From Polytrichum commune (lineage: Eukaryota > Streptophyta > Polytrichopsida > Polytrichales > Polytrichaceae): a stretch of 64,000 nt of DNA. The DNA lies in NCBI GenBank assembly GCA_950295325.1, contig OX485808.1:35608527-35672526 (forward strand), read 5' to 3'. The notes below the pieces were generated by a model, which made no database searches, was not told the origin of the DNA, and saw only the letters and a list, made by a program, of their open reading frames with translations. Shown here in pieces: positions 11,612 to 22,919 of the stretch; position 1 is the stretch's first letter, and every line of letters begins with the position of its first letter. The position numbers and the translations under genes are program-made.

Positions 11612-12040
11612 TTAGTTTTCCAGCTCTGATCGATAGAGGCCGTTGGACCGCAAATCCCAGATGCAGAATTGACAGTATTCGCCGAGTTTGAGAAATCTTC
11701 CCCCGGTATACACATCCAATTGCAAGTGGACGGTGCTCTTCTGCCACGCGAAGTTGCACCAAAACAGCATGGTGCCCAAGAAATCCCGTTTGAGTTTCCA
11801 TGACAACTGCTGCCCGTCCTGGAGTACGTGAACGCCAATTTCGTCAATTCTCGAAGCGTATTCCAAAGAGGACGGCCTGCCCATGCGATTTGCGATTGTC
11901 ACCGAGGATTCATAGTTGGAAGTTCCTGTTGCAGGCCGAGCTGTGCTCATCAATAACGCCAAGATCATGGCGATCATTACTGCCCATGAGAGGTGCGGCT
12001 TCAAAGACATCTTTTTGTTCTCTAAAACGAGCTCCCCCAA
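11612..12040 (-). CDS. S1/SPH family secreted protein (plant self-incompatibility S1-like)
   Basis: Single-exon frame of 142 residues. Residues about 12-38 form a hydrophobic secretion signal (SWAVMIAMILALLM) ending near ATG/TS. The mature part has the SPH order: short conserved N-terminal strand, GVHVLQDGQQLSWKLKRDF, GTMLFWCNFAW, then YCQFCIWDLRSNGLY. In the family these are small secreted proteins, with roles in pollen self-incompatibility in poppy and mostly unknown roles elsewhere; here function is inferred only from the fold. Most members have four cysteines; the first, usually before the D-[DE]-[LI]-G segment, is replaced here (LEYASRIDEIG), leaving three. Two start codons are possible: residue 1 (12040) or the Met at residue 11, which directly precedes the hydrophobic stretch. 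The 5' end is duplicated immediately upstream (12,160-12,450). Family call is strong; expression unknown. Confidence 0.8.
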   Translation of the reverse strand: MGELVLENKKMSLKPHLSWAVMIAMILALLMSTARPATGTSNYESSVTIANRMGRPSSLEYASRIDEIGVHVLQDGQQLSWKLKRDFLGTMLFWCNFAWQKSTVHLQLDVYTGGRFLKLGEYCQFCIWDLRSNGLYRSELEN

Positions 12041-12159
12041 GTCACAATGCTAGCTTGGTAATATCATATACGTCAACTTCTTATCAACATTCAAATCGTG
12101 TATGCAATATGCATGCATTTCGACTCATTGGTCAAGTGCTGCAGAAGGACCTCGTCTCT

Positions 12160-12450
12160 GTCACCGAGGAACCGTAGTATAATGGCGCGGAATCATAATT
12201 GGAATAAGATCATGTTGCAAGGGACAGCTATGCTCATTAATATCGCCAACATGATGGCAATCACTGATGCTCATGAGAGGTGCGGCTTCTGATCCACTTT
12301 TTTTGTTCTCTGAAACCAACTCCATCAAGTAGTAAATTTACTTATTCAATATTTCATACATCAACTGAACAACATTCAATATAAGCAATATGGATGCATT
12401 TCGACTCACAGATCAAAGTGTTGCAGAAGGTTCAAGGACCTCATCTCTCT
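12160..12450 (-). pseudogene. Truncated tandem copy of the SPH gene 5' end
   Basis: The DNA around 12,162-12,450 repeats 11,897-12,175 at a spacing of about 286 bp, including the signal-peptide segment (TGCTCAT..ATCGCCAACATGATGGC), the CATGAGAGGTGCGGCTTC block, the TTTTTGTTCTCT leader and the upstream GCATTTCGACTCA motif. The conserved SPH body is absent, so this copy cannot encode a complete protein. It may act as a duplicated promoter or be inert. Confidence 0.75.
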
Positions 12451-14962
12451 CAGTCCACCGTTTCCTTGGGTTTAAGGTCTAGGGTAACCTGAGGGTTTCC
12501 TATACAAACACTTTCAATATTAAACTCAAAAGCACAATACAACCGTGCTCATTGAACAAAATGTCAAAAAGCCAATGCTCATAAACACCGGCTATTGAGA
12601 GATCGACATTTTGCAAACTTGATCTCAATCTTATAACATTGAAATAGTACAAGATTAGCTAGTTGATTTGGTTTTTTTCTCCTCCAAATTGTATTGCACA
12701 TAAACTGACAAATTTTTTTGGAGGTAACCATAGTAGACTCATCTACTTTAATCTCACTCCCTTCATTGTATTCACCTTCTGCCTACTAATCTTCCACTAT
12801 TTAAAAAAACCCAAACATGTGAGGTCAATCCTTAAGATTCCTTGCAAGAATCTTAGAACAAGATGGCATGACAACCATTTAGCCAATGCAAACCATACTT
12901 GGTGCTTTGCTCCGTAAGGTTTGCACAATAATTAGGTTTGATGATGCTATTCGGTTACTTTTTTTAAACGGACATATGTATTTGAATGGTGCGTGGTTCA
13001 GTGAGGATCAAAGAACAAATATCACAAAGACATGTGTTTAACATAGATTGGACTACATCTTCAAATTTTAATAACTACTCCACACTCGATACTGAACACA
13101 ATTGGGAGGACTTATAATATATGTATTCAATTCAAGAATCAACAAACATGCACTTCCGATAACCATAACTAAATCAAGGAAGGTTTGATTTTGTTCATTC
13201 CAATTCTTGTTGATACTTTTATCGTAGATTTGCTAAAGCAACAAAAGTTTTATTGTGGAAATGTATTCGGTAGAAGTTGGAGAATGAAAAGACATGAAAA
13301 ACAAATGGAATAACACCCACATACCTTAGGTCACAACCTCAAGAAACCGCAGCAAGGGTAGAGAGAGGGAAAGATGGGTCCCCGCTGCAACACTCTACAC
13401 CTCAAAACAAATTTGTAAAACCAAAATTAAATTAAAGTAGTCATCAACTTGAAGAGTCTGGAGAAATGAAGCACCTGGGTCAAACCGGACGCAATCGAAG
13501 AGATGAAGAGAACCCGCAAGAGATCAATCCTAATCAAGTAGATGCAAATGTGCGATGAACAAACATCACCTTATATACACAAATTTGAGCTTTCCGTTAG
13601 AACATAAGATATTCTTCAGAACCAATATCTCCTGGAACCATGGATATGCCCATCCTGTACCCGCATAGCTTGAACTCCAAGTCTAACCTGCTGATCGTGC
13701 AGGTTGCTACATCATTCATCTTTCTGTTATAATTCGTTTGAGAAAGGGGAGTCTCAGTAGACAGATATGCATATGGTGAGGTGATTTCTGTCAATCTTAT
13801 CTTGATGCACGTTTTTTTGTCTATGTTATCATATCCATAGACTCATCCAGATGAGTAGTGGTTTGCTTTTCAGCACTGATCCTGATGAGATAGATCCGCA
13901 TAATGTACCTTCACTTCTGTGACACCTCATGCATTCACATGATTTATGATTTGCAGACCATGTTGGAGTTGACATATATAGTGATGATGCTGTCGAACAC
14001 ACTTCCGACCATGTCTTCCTGCCGATTCTTATCTGCGACCTTTGAAAGTGTTTGTAAGGCTCTGCTGGAAATTTTTATTATGATGGACGACAACTAGCAG
14101 CTTCTATTCTTCAGTACTGTTTTGTATGGAGACTTAATTTAACCATATCTTTAAAGTGGAGTTGAGGAATTGAATTGATCTTAGTGAGGAATCTGGTTAC
14201 CGCTTATGGGCAGGATAACTGTTACAATGTCCGTATTGCATTCGGTTTTGCGATCGTTGTTTGAAATGCGATTAGTTTCTTTAATAAAATGGGAACATTG
14301 CGCACTAATCTTCTTGAAGTACAGAAACAAGAAATTTAATAAACGAACTGGCAGGAAGAATCAGCCAAACGATTAGCCCGTCCCAACCTTAACCTCGGTG
14401 TGTTGCTCATCTTCATCAGACGCGCGCTGCCTACGAATCACATGCACAGCAGCAACACCACTGCCATTTTGATTTGAAGACATTCGAAGGCTTTAATTAA
14501 TTGTTCTTGGAAGAGCATGAATCCAGTCATGCGAGTTATCTTGAACTTTTTGTGACTCGATGGAGGGAGCCATTCTCGATTCAATTACCTGCTCTGTCGC
14601 GGCGGAACCTCCAACCAATGCTATCTCCGAAGGTCGGTTGTGATCGCTTCGTAATTTGTCTTGCAGGTAAGTTGAACTGAATGTCTTGGTGAAAATCAAT
14701 GCTGTTCGTTGTACTCTGTAGGTTTTCTGTTGTTCGCTTGCTCTGGCTCGCTAATCCTGATCCCCCTATTTCTGAAAATTGCGCCGCTTATTTGAACGTA
14801 TTCTTCAGTTGACGCACTTTTTATGGTAGTTGAGATTGAAGAGATTGCGGCATTTACCTATGAACGACGTTTCCATATTAGTATGATTTATTCATTCAAA
14901 TCTCTTACCCTCGTATTGTGATCTTTAAACTTTTATGTAAGAGACGATGCGGGCCGTGAAAC
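12451..14962. other. Intergenic DNA, no gene recognised
   Basis: AT-rich sequence with only short, motif-free frames on both strands (e.g. minus 14,699-14,493 and 13,794-13,597). Part of 13,010-13,190 resembles dispersed sequence seen elsewhere in the window. I see no RNA gene or conserved coding signal. Confidence 0.35.
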
Positions 14963-14965
14963 TTA

Positions 14966-15474
14966 GGGCCACTTCACACACGAGACTGAGAGCCCATGAC
15001 CATTACACTCCAAGCACTCTCATTGGTTGAGAAGGTGAAGACGGTCCAAGTTCGCTTCCCACTACGCTTTAGGGAGCAACTTCACCAACGGAGCATGTGA
15101 ATGCAAGATGGATGTAAAAGTCTACTTGGATTCCTACATGGCATCAAATGGATCATGTTTCATGGTTACTTGGATTATTTTTAAAAACCACCTTTTGGAG
15201 ATAGGCTAAACACAAAATCATGAGACCAAGACATTCCGAACGCTCATAACCGCTGATTTATTATATTATATCATGGTCGAGGACCTGCATGAATAGAAAT
15301 TCGTTGAAATAGCATTTGGTTGAGGGCTTGGTCACATATGACTTCACACTACACTTGAGGGTCTGTGACCACACTTCATGATTTTGGAGGTGTGTTGGGA
15401 CGGCCTTTGGACACTTTCTTTTGGGCTCCCGCAATTTCATGGTCATGGCTCTTGGCTCATGTGTGAAGTGGCCC
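14966..15474. mobile_element. Harbinger-like MITE, family D, copy 2 (complete)
   Basis: Begins GGGCCACTTCACACACGAG and ends with the inverted GTGTGAAGTGGCCC, and is flanked on both sides by TTA (14,963-14,965 and 15,475-15,477). The TTA target duplication and terminal inverted repeats fit PIF/Harbinger non-autonomous elements. About 509 bp, no coding capacity. Confidence 0.75.
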
Positions 15475-15522
15475 TTAGACTACTCCATTTGTCATCCTTG
15501 AGGAAGTAACACCCCAAACTAC

Positions 15523-16443
15523 GGGGCCATTCACGATCAGGGTACTACTTTTGGCCGTCTAACGGAAAACGGACTTTTTTAGATAACTTCACATGCTTGG
15601 TATGCTTAGATTTGTATTGTGAAGCATATTTTGGATCATACCGACATTTCATACTCCATATCGAGTACACTAACAACGTTAATTTAGAAGGAATAGGGTC
15701 ATCTAAGATATCTTTTTGATTCCTTAAAGGACATTCAGGAGTGTTGTCTTAATTGTTCACCTTAGGATCAAGGAATGAAAAGGACAACAAGAATCAATCG
15801 AAACGATCCCAATTTTTTTCCTCACACTCATCGTTCAAGTGTGTACCAATAGAACCAAATATGTATTGAATAGCAATTGCCCAACTTTACATATGGCACC
15901 AAACATGTCCAAATATACATATACTCACGGCCACACGTAAAAGGAACGTCTAGTATTAGAATTGGACAAATAAATTTATATGAATGGACACATGACACTT
16001 TTACCAAGGTACCAAGATACATAACAAGAAATAATTGACCACCAATGCACACCTAAATAGCAAAAAAATGCCACTGATGTGGCCTAGGGTTTAGGGTTTA
16101 AACACCATATTCAAAATTTTGGGAGATTTCCAGTCTCCCAATTTGATGACAGTTTAGGTGGAGTCGACCTAAAATGTACCCAGTGGGTACATTTTAGGTC
16201 GACTCAACCTAAACTGTATTTTCCCAAAATCATGGAATTTTCCCAAAATTTCGAATATGGTGTTTTTAGGGTGATTATTAAATAGTAATAAAAATCTTTC
16301 TTGATAAAGCTTATGAACTATCTACTTATTTATGTAAAATTTATTGATCAAATAATAGTAAATCATGATAAAAACCAAGATCAATGCGACAAAGTCCTTA
16401 AGTCCTTTGTCCTGAAAGTAGTACCCTGATCGTGAATGGCCCC
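15523..16443. mobile_element. 921-bp non-autonomous TIR element
   Basis: Ends are near-perfect inverted repeats: GGGGCCATTCACGATCAGGG at the left and its reverse complement at the right, continuing into GTACTACTTT. The four bases CTAC occur on both flanks (15,519-15,522; 16,444-16,447), a possible target duplication. The inside has no transposase-like frame but holds a 165-bp palindrome. Superfamily not assigned. Confidence 0.8.
16101..16265. repeat. 165-bp palindrome inside the TIR element
   Basis: Centred on the G at 16,183 (ACCCAGTGGGT). The inner 34-base arms match with a single mismatch, then weaker pairing continues out to AACACCATATTC... / ...GAATATGGTGTT. Two plant-telomere-like TTTAGGG units lie just outside at 16,086-16,100. 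A hairpin-forming core of this size would be hard to replicate and could be a source of small RNA. Confidence 0.85.
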
Positions 16444-16541
16444 CTACATTGTTTTGTCTAATTAATGTCGGTTACCATTTGGAGTTACGCATTGCAATAA
16501 CATTTTATTAAGAGTTTTATTTTCTACCCAAATGACATAAG

Positions 16542-16919
16542 TACACTAAACATGGTATTTAGTGTCATATGGTATTTTATGTCACTATGGCAACTTTTTG
16601 GATGACACTTCTTCTGAGTAAGTGAATAAATATTATCATGGATGGTGGATGAGGTTATCCATTGGCCAAAACCCTACCTTCCCTTGCCAGCAACTTGTGA
16701 TGAAATATTGGCATGGACGATTGGAATGTGGATGAAAAACCGCTTGGTAAATGACTGTAATTGCAACACTGTAAACCTATAATCCCCCCAAAAAAACTAA
16801 CAAGGAATGACAAATGATGTTGTGTTAACATTTAGTATTGCTGACACTACACCACGGTTTACATTTAGTATTGAACAAGACAATTAGAATTGGTGACACT
16901 AAATAACATATTTAGTGTA
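16542..16919. mobile_element. MITE family A, copy 1
   Basis: Terminal inverted repeats TACACTAAACATGGTATTTAG / CTAAATAACATATTTAGTGTA. The body (GTCATATGGTATT..ATGACACTTCTT) is shared with copies at 23,440, 24,609 and 56,661. About 378 bp, no coding capacity. Confidence 0.75.
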
Positions 16920-17498
16920 GTATGATATACTTAGCAAACTGAAACAACAGTCATAACCATTTATTTTTTCATGATTTTTAGAGCTCATATGTAATCCTTA
17001 GTTCATTATTAAAGTGAATATTCTTTTACTTCTTTGACCATCATAAAGATCCCTCCAAATATGTTAACTATTAAACCTAAAATACTTGAAGACTTCAAGC
17101 ACGTACTCCAACCTCACATTGGGTGCTCTAGCTGGATAGAAATTAAAGGAACAGACTAAACTGACTACGGTATGTTAACTTGAGTTCAAATCGATTTGAT
17201 CTTAGTCAAAACCGTCAACAACATTGGGTTCTCTAGGGAGAGAGGGAATTGTCGCATTTCAACATAGCTCTCATCTATCCACCATATAAACTTGACCCGG
17301 AATAATATTAAGGTCAATGCATCTCAAATAACTTTGACTAGGTACACAACTAAGGATCTTTCAAGTTGATTTTCATGTCAAATCATCTTCAAAAAATCAA
17401 CTTGTGGGTTGCATGCCATAACATTTTGCAGCACTAGGGTGTTGCACCCGTGGTGCTAGGAATTAGAGAAGAATAATGTTTCCCTTATGTTGTGTCCT
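16920..17498. other. Intergenic, no gene recognised
   Basis: Contains 'GTTAACTATTAAACCTAAAATACTTGAAG'-type sequence related to the dispersed repeat at 30,965 and 48,700. No coding or RNA feature was seen. Confidence 0.3.
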
Positions 17499-17609
17499 CT
17501 CTGTCCCAAAATGATTATCCTACTACCTCCTGAAGTTTCATGTCCCAAAATGACAAACATTTTGGTACTAAAAAACTCCAAGGGGTAGGACAATCATTTT
17601 GGGACAGAG
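17499..17609. mobile_element. Stowaway-like MITE, 111 bp
   Basis: The ends CTCTGTCCCAAAATGATTAT and its near-exact reverse complement (24 of 25 bases) strongly resemble the GTCCCAAAAT termini of Stowaway (Tc1/mariner) MITEs. An internal GTCCCAAAATGA repeat is also present. A clean TA target duplication is not evident. Confidence 0.65.
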
Positions 17610-17899
17610 GAAATACTCAACAATGTGAGTACTATTCACAATGTGAAGGAAGCCAACAATTGGGTCTACCCCCAGGGATATATATGTAACCGACATTAAA
17701 TTTTTGAATTAAAAAACAATGTGACGCTACCAACCAACCAACTTGCCACATGGGCCGGCACATGTTGGCCTAGTTGGACTGACATCACCAGCAATACTTT
17801 ATCTATGGGTGTTTATTATCCGTGAATATTCGAAGTGTGATTCTCGGGTTATGGAATAGACTTCCATGTTTGGAAAAGGGAGCATGCTCTATAGCCTGA

Positions 17900-18390
17900 G
17901 GGCCGGTTTACACCTTGGACCATTAAGTCAGACCATGGAAGAAGGCCTTTTCCCATAGTCCAACTTCCATGGTCCAACTTCTTAACTAAATCAATTCACA
18001 AAGTCTTTAGGCCCCTCACTAGGTGTAAACCGAATGTGGGCCAAGAGGAATGACCATGCACCAAAAAGGGAATGTGTTTATCCTTTTACTATATGCCCCA
18101 AAAGGGCAGTTTTGGAAGAAAGAAAACTCAAGTTTGACCATTCTCTCGTCTTCTCTTGTCTTCATCTTCTCTTTCCCCAAGAAAAATTCATCAAAATCTT
18201 ATAATAACAACATTTCTTTGCCATGGCCCCCTGCCTTTTTCTACTAGAGCACCTCTATTGCCTCTCCCACAGTAAACCCCTTGGACCATGTCAGTGGATA
18301 CTGTAAACCTCAAAACATGTCTTTTGGGGACCTCGAACTCCATGGTCACTTCCACAATTTTCCTTTGGTGTAAACCGAACTGGTCCCGGG
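17900..18390. repeat. Possible MITE pair sharing a GGTTTACACC terminus
   Basis: GGTTTACACC occurs forward at 17,905 (GGGCCGGTTTACACC) and inverted near 18,022 (GGTGTAAACCGAATGTGGGCC) and 18,368 (GGTGTAAACCGAACTGGTCCC). These could be the ends of one 150-bp or one 490-bp element, or of a nested pair. No target duplication was resolved. Confidence 0.4.
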
Positions 18391-18436
18391 ATGAGTTCAA
18401 CAACCAATCACAAATTTTACAGGACCTTAAGACTAA

Positions 18437-18652
18437 TGATCGGAGAGAACCAGCGCTTAGTTACATGTTAAGCGGTTGAGTTTGAGAAATAACCGGTTGG
18501 AAGTTCAAGACTCCAGGCAAATTACCGATCATTCTGGATGAATTTACATAATATACCCCAATTTAATAAAGGAAAACCGGAAGATATCAACATGTGACCG
18601 GTTGAACTTGCAAACACTAGGATCTCAACCGATTTTGCCCAAAAATCTCCCC
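18437..18652. mobile_element. MITE family F, copy 1
   Basis: Shares about 220 bp, in inverted orientation, with 42,587-42,806. The ends are TGATCGGAGAGAACC and AAAATCTCCCC; the second end has lost the GATCA seen in the other copy. Internal ACCGGTT motifs are repeated. Confidence 0.65.
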
Positions 18653-18772
18653 AGCCACTGCTTGACACAACTTCACAATCCATGGTGTATAAACCACCAC
18701 TTAGTTAACGATATGGCTATTTCAAGTTGTTTATGTTGGATGAATGAGAGGTGTGCTCCTATGCAAGAACTC

Positions 18773-18774
<2 letters not shown>

Positions 18775-18813
<39 letters not shown>
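18775..18813. repeat. (CT)n microsatellite
   Basis: About 19 CT units. The serine/leucine runs in frames across it are artefacts of the repeat. Confidence 0.95.
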
Positions 18814-18817
<4 letters not shown>

Positions 18818-19379
18818 GCAGGAGCCACCCACCTTCTCCTCAAAATTGACTCTGAATTTATTCTCGTTCTGCCAGTCGCATTCAAGGTTGCAGCACCTGA
18901 GAGATCATGAGCTTAGTCTCCGACACTTTTTCAAAAGGGGCATGCATGCTTCCATGGCCGTGCACAAGGTTGGCACGAGGGTACACATTATAGGGTCACG
19001 CGGCTCTATCTATCTATCTATTGTGGGGCCTCGCTCCCACTCCACATACAAGTTTGACCGTGGTCTCATCCGGTTACCAACGGCATGAAATTGGTTCTAA
19101 AGTTTAATGGGACTGAAAGTACATTAGAATGGTTCCAAACCGGTTAATTCTTTAGAGTGTCAGAGTACGGTAGTCTGCGTGAGGTAGAGGCTGATGTTCA
19201 CTTATTGGTCTTATGGAAAGAGGCTCCCTGGAACTATGTTCTCAAATAGTGATGGAAACTATTCTCTGATGGGGTCGGATAGGGGACGTTCCAACATGAA
19301 ACGTGCCTCGTTTTTAACTGTATTATAGGAGCATACGTGGCATACTTAGTCTAGTATCTTTAGAGACGTGGATGATTAT
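18814..19379. other. Intergenic, no gene recognised
   Basis: Mixed sequence with a small CTAT run (19,007-19,021). The frames here have no recognised motif. Confidence 0.3.
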
Positions 19380-19820
19380 CTATCGTCCACTTTCAATGGC
19401 AATTCTATGGTTTGAGGTGCGGTAGGTAACAATGATCTTGCGTTGTGGTGGAGTCGATGGTTGCTTGAAGTACAATTCACATTTGTGCTTAAGAACATCC
19501 TTGAGGTGAAGGTAATCTAGTTTCCTCCAAAAGAGAAGGAAAGAGTTCCACTCTTTAGCAAGAAAAGCCTCCTTGATATTGACATATGTTGTTTTTGATG
19601 TGGTTGGGTTGTCATAGGTTTCCCAATTGCACGTCACGCGTATTGTAAATATGAAGTATCATAATTGGCATATAACAATCATAGGAGGTCACATCATATG
19701 TTATCTTTCCCTCTAAGTGGTCACACAAACCCTTCCAATAAGTCTTGTTCAATATTGAACCTAGGTTGGTCAATAAATATAGTTTGCGCACATCGCGTCC
19801 AATCTTGTTGTAATACATGT
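19380..19820 (-). pseudogene. Possible LINE-type reverse-transcriptase C-terminal fragment
   Basis: Two overlapping minus-strand frames (19,818-19,612 and 19,637-19,380) read LGSILNKTYWKGLCDHL and then KIIVTYRTSNHRIAIESGR followed by a stop. The last block resembles the YRTSNHRLAIE(T/S)GRW segment found before the CCHC-like end of some plant non-LTR retrotransposon proteins. The zinc-binding end itself is missing and the frame breaks near 19,625. Assigned from a short motif only; another repeat-encoded protein is possible. Confidence 0.45.
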
Positions 19821-20812
19821 AATTATGATGTCCATTCTTAAATTAAAAACCTTGCCACATACCACTCAAATGTAGGTGTATGATTAAGAAGAGTGTCCGT
19901 GTAATAAGATCCATGTACCTCATTTACACTCCAAGCACACATGAGTCATAGGCAATTGTGTCTTGTCATGGGATAATTAGCATACGTCACTTGGATATTT
20001 GTAAAATTACCAAAGTGGTAGATTTGCATCATTCTTTCACCTACTCATGACAATTGTCCATGAGTCATATACTATTCATAACATTAATAAGTCATAAGAG
20101 CATGCATTGTGGGCCCCAATATCCAGTTGGAATAACTCATGTTGGATGCCGAGGGGATATCTATGCACCAAAATTCAAGTTGAATATGCTCTTCTTCGAA
20201 TGGGATTAAATGACATATGTGTGTGAGAAGAACACACAATGACCAAGACCCACAATTTCAAAATCCATGTCTAAGGTGGTAGGGTTTCTTCCCAAGTTGC
20301 ATGCCAATAATAGTTTCCCCACACTAGGACCAATTACCTCTTTTTGGCAGCATAGAGGAGTCCCTCTCGATAAGGAAAGTTCGTCTCTTTCCAAAATCTA
20401 CTGATATCACCATAGATTTCTCCATCATACTCGCAGTAACCTCACTAGACGTAACGTACAGCGGTTCCACACGTTCACTTCACTTCATACAAAACAAAAA
20501 CTCCTATCAAGATGGAAACTCTCCCATTGCTTTGGACCAATCACTAATCCTAGCGTGAGCATAGTGTAAGTTGAGGAGTCACATAAGCAATAAATTCGGG
20601 TGTTGACAAAGGGAGGCGAGGTGCTTTCGATAAGCCCGCCCCAAACCCTAATTTCCATAGCTTGTGGAGCTGAGGCCAAAGCTAACGGAACTCTCCGAAA
20701 ATGAAAGGATTGCCACCTCCCTTTCATCATGTTGCAGGGGACCTTTTTGAGTGCCATGGCTCATAATGAAAATGGGTATGGACTTCTACAACTAATTATC
20801 TTAATGTTATGG
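19821..20812. other. Intergenic, no gene recognised
   Basis: The longest frame is minus 20,757-20,485 (90 codons), without any motif. It may be chance. Confidence 0.3.
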
Positions 20813-21129
20813 TACACTAAATAGGATATTTAGTGTTTGATTATATTTAATGTTGTTACCACCCTACCCTACTCAACACTAATCTTCAATTCCTTGACAA
20901 TTAGTATTAAAGGATATGCTAGAAGATATGCTGGAATTTTTCTTTTATCATTGTTTTTTTTCATATTCTCACTAATACTAAAGTCAAACATGTAACTTCT
21001 ACATGATACCATAGTTGATATTCAATGTTTGAGTTTACATTTAATGTTAGTTACTTTCATAGGGTTATTGACGTTTAGTGTATGCGTTCGTATATATTGT
21101 ATCGAACACTAAATATCCTTTTCAGTGTA
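20813..21129. mobile_element. MITE family B, copy 1
   Basis: Ends TACACTAAATAGGATATTTAG and CTAAATATCCTTTTCAGTGTA. Closely related to the copy inside the CofD gene intron (48,292-48,596). Each terminal repeat is itself nearly palindromic (CTAAATA..TATTTAG). Confidence 0.75.
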
Positions 21130-21359
21130 GTGTTAGTTGCATATTTAGTAAAATTAATTGTATCATTGCTAAACGTTGGAAAGGGGAATTTACATGTTTT
21201 TTTGTTTCTATTTTAATGACATCCTCAAGTTGGTACACTATTTCTAAGCATCCCCATTTTTAAATAATAGAACAAACCATAACACTTGTAATATCTACAC
21301 TAACTTTTGCATACAATAAAGTGGTGTGTACCACGCAAGAGAGATACAACACATCATAT

Positions 21360-21578
21360 CACTACACCGTTCATGGTATTTAGTGTCACTTAAAAGTCAA
21401 AATTGCATAATGCCATGAATTCTTAGTACATGTTACCTACTAAGACCACACATGTTTTTTGGGCATTATAAAGCATAAATGACTTTACTTGGTAATAGCT
21501 TACATTCTAAGTGAGAAGGTATAGCACAATGTTACTCCGGGTAATAAAGTGACACCAAGGTCCATAAATGGTGTAGTG
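21360..21578. mobile_element. MITE family C, copy 1
   Basis: 219 bp bounded by CACTACACCGTTCATGGTAT and the inverted CCATAAATGGTGTAGTG. The CACTA start would suit a CACTA-type non-autonomous element, but no three-base target duplication is visible. A related copy lies at 40,913. Confidence 0.65.
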
Positions 21579-22086
21579 GTTTTGCTAGTATGGATTCATT
21601 ACGTGTTGAATCCACTATAATCTTAAGGTAATTGAAAACCGAGGTGGTCCACATTGTTGGTTATCTACAATAGTCCAAATCCACAACATTTCAAAAAAAT
21701 GGCACGATGTTTCTCAATATCATTGACTTTTGTTGGTTTCTTGTTCATTGAAAAAAGTAACAATTTTCAACTCTTAATCTCTCTCACATTCATATCGTCA
21801 CGGATTCCACTTTTAAAAAGGTAACTTGCCGGGTTTTGCTGAAAACCATAAACTTTGGGTCCACAAGTCGCTCACAAGTGAAATTTGCAAGCTCCCAAAG
21901 TCAAGAAGAGAAGCATGTAGAATTGTGTACCAATGTGATACGCTAGATCATACGGATTACCCTCTAGAATCATGCGGGTGCACTTTGTATTTTTGTATGT
22001 AACCACATGGGTGCACAAAAGAGGTAGTATTTGCAAGTATCTCGTAAATAAATGAATAAATAACTAGTGTCATGTAATATGGCGTA
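21579..22086. other. Intergenic, no gene recognised
   Basis: AT-rich, with no coding frame of note and no recognised repeat edge. Confidence 0.3.
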
Positions 22087-22603
22087 AATTTGAGCCTGTT
22101 GGGTCTTATTTTGCTCAAGAATCTTCTTGGTGCATGATGGGGTTTACTACCTACCTTGCGGTGGGTGGCATTTTGGCTTCTTACTTACCTAAATAGTTTT
22201 TTTCCATCAAGCAGAGAGAAGATTTCACAATGGGATTCCAATTGCCAACCACGTACTTCATTCGGAAATGGGTACCTCTCCACTATCACCTGGTAGTTTA
22301 GGGTCATCTCGGATGAATACCACAAAAATATAGGCTTGTCACAAGATAGACCAATACCTATGTTCTAGTGGTATTGGTCCGAGATGACCCTAAACTATTG
22401 GGTGATAGTGGAGAGGTGCCCATTTCTAAATGGAGTGGTTGGCGGTTCGATTCCTGCGGTGAAATCTTCTCTCTTCTTGACCAATTTTTTTTTAAAAAAA
22501 AGGTAGGTAGGAAGCCAAGAGCCCACCCACTACAAGGTAGGTAGTAAACCCCACCCTGCACCAAGAGGATTCTTGAGCAGGGGAGGGCCAACGGTCTCAA
22601 ATT
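22087..22603. mobile_element. Inverted dimer of a tRNA-derived SINE-like element
   Basis: Arms 22,087-22,324 and 22,368-22,603 are inverted copies separated by 43 bp. The right arm carries TAGTGGTATTGG (A-box-like, about 22,366) and GCGGTTCGATTCCTGCG (B-box-like RNA polymerase III element, about 22,442). The shared tail has GTAGGTAGGTAGGAAGCC and a CACCAAGAGGATTCTTGAGC block. A third copy is at 55,865-56,075. tRNA origin is inferred from the two boxes. Confidence 0.65.
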
Positions 22604-22919
22604 CATGTTGGATTGCTTGACGTTGGTTGTTTACTTATTTTGGTGGTATGTGGTTGAATATAGATTAAAAATCAAACACCAAAAAGATATGACACGTTCA
22701 AGATGATTGGACTACTTGCTCAAAAGATGTTAACCATTTCAAACTCAATAAATAATGTAATTGGGTGGGACTTGTATGACAATTTTAACGAACATGAGCA
22801 TCTTCGTTTTGATAATGAACAAAACATTCATATGAGCTTCAAAAAATATGAGAAAAGTGTCTACGGCCTCTAAATTTGCAAAGTATCTCTTGCTAATCTC
22901 ATGTTGTACATCCAAGGAG

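Noticed and set aside
18744-19088. Frame with long Ser-Leu repeat
   Set aside because: Produced by the (CT)n microsatellite.
20485-20757. 90-codon minus-strand frame
   Set aside because: No motif, no supporting neighbours, and it lies between decayed repeats.
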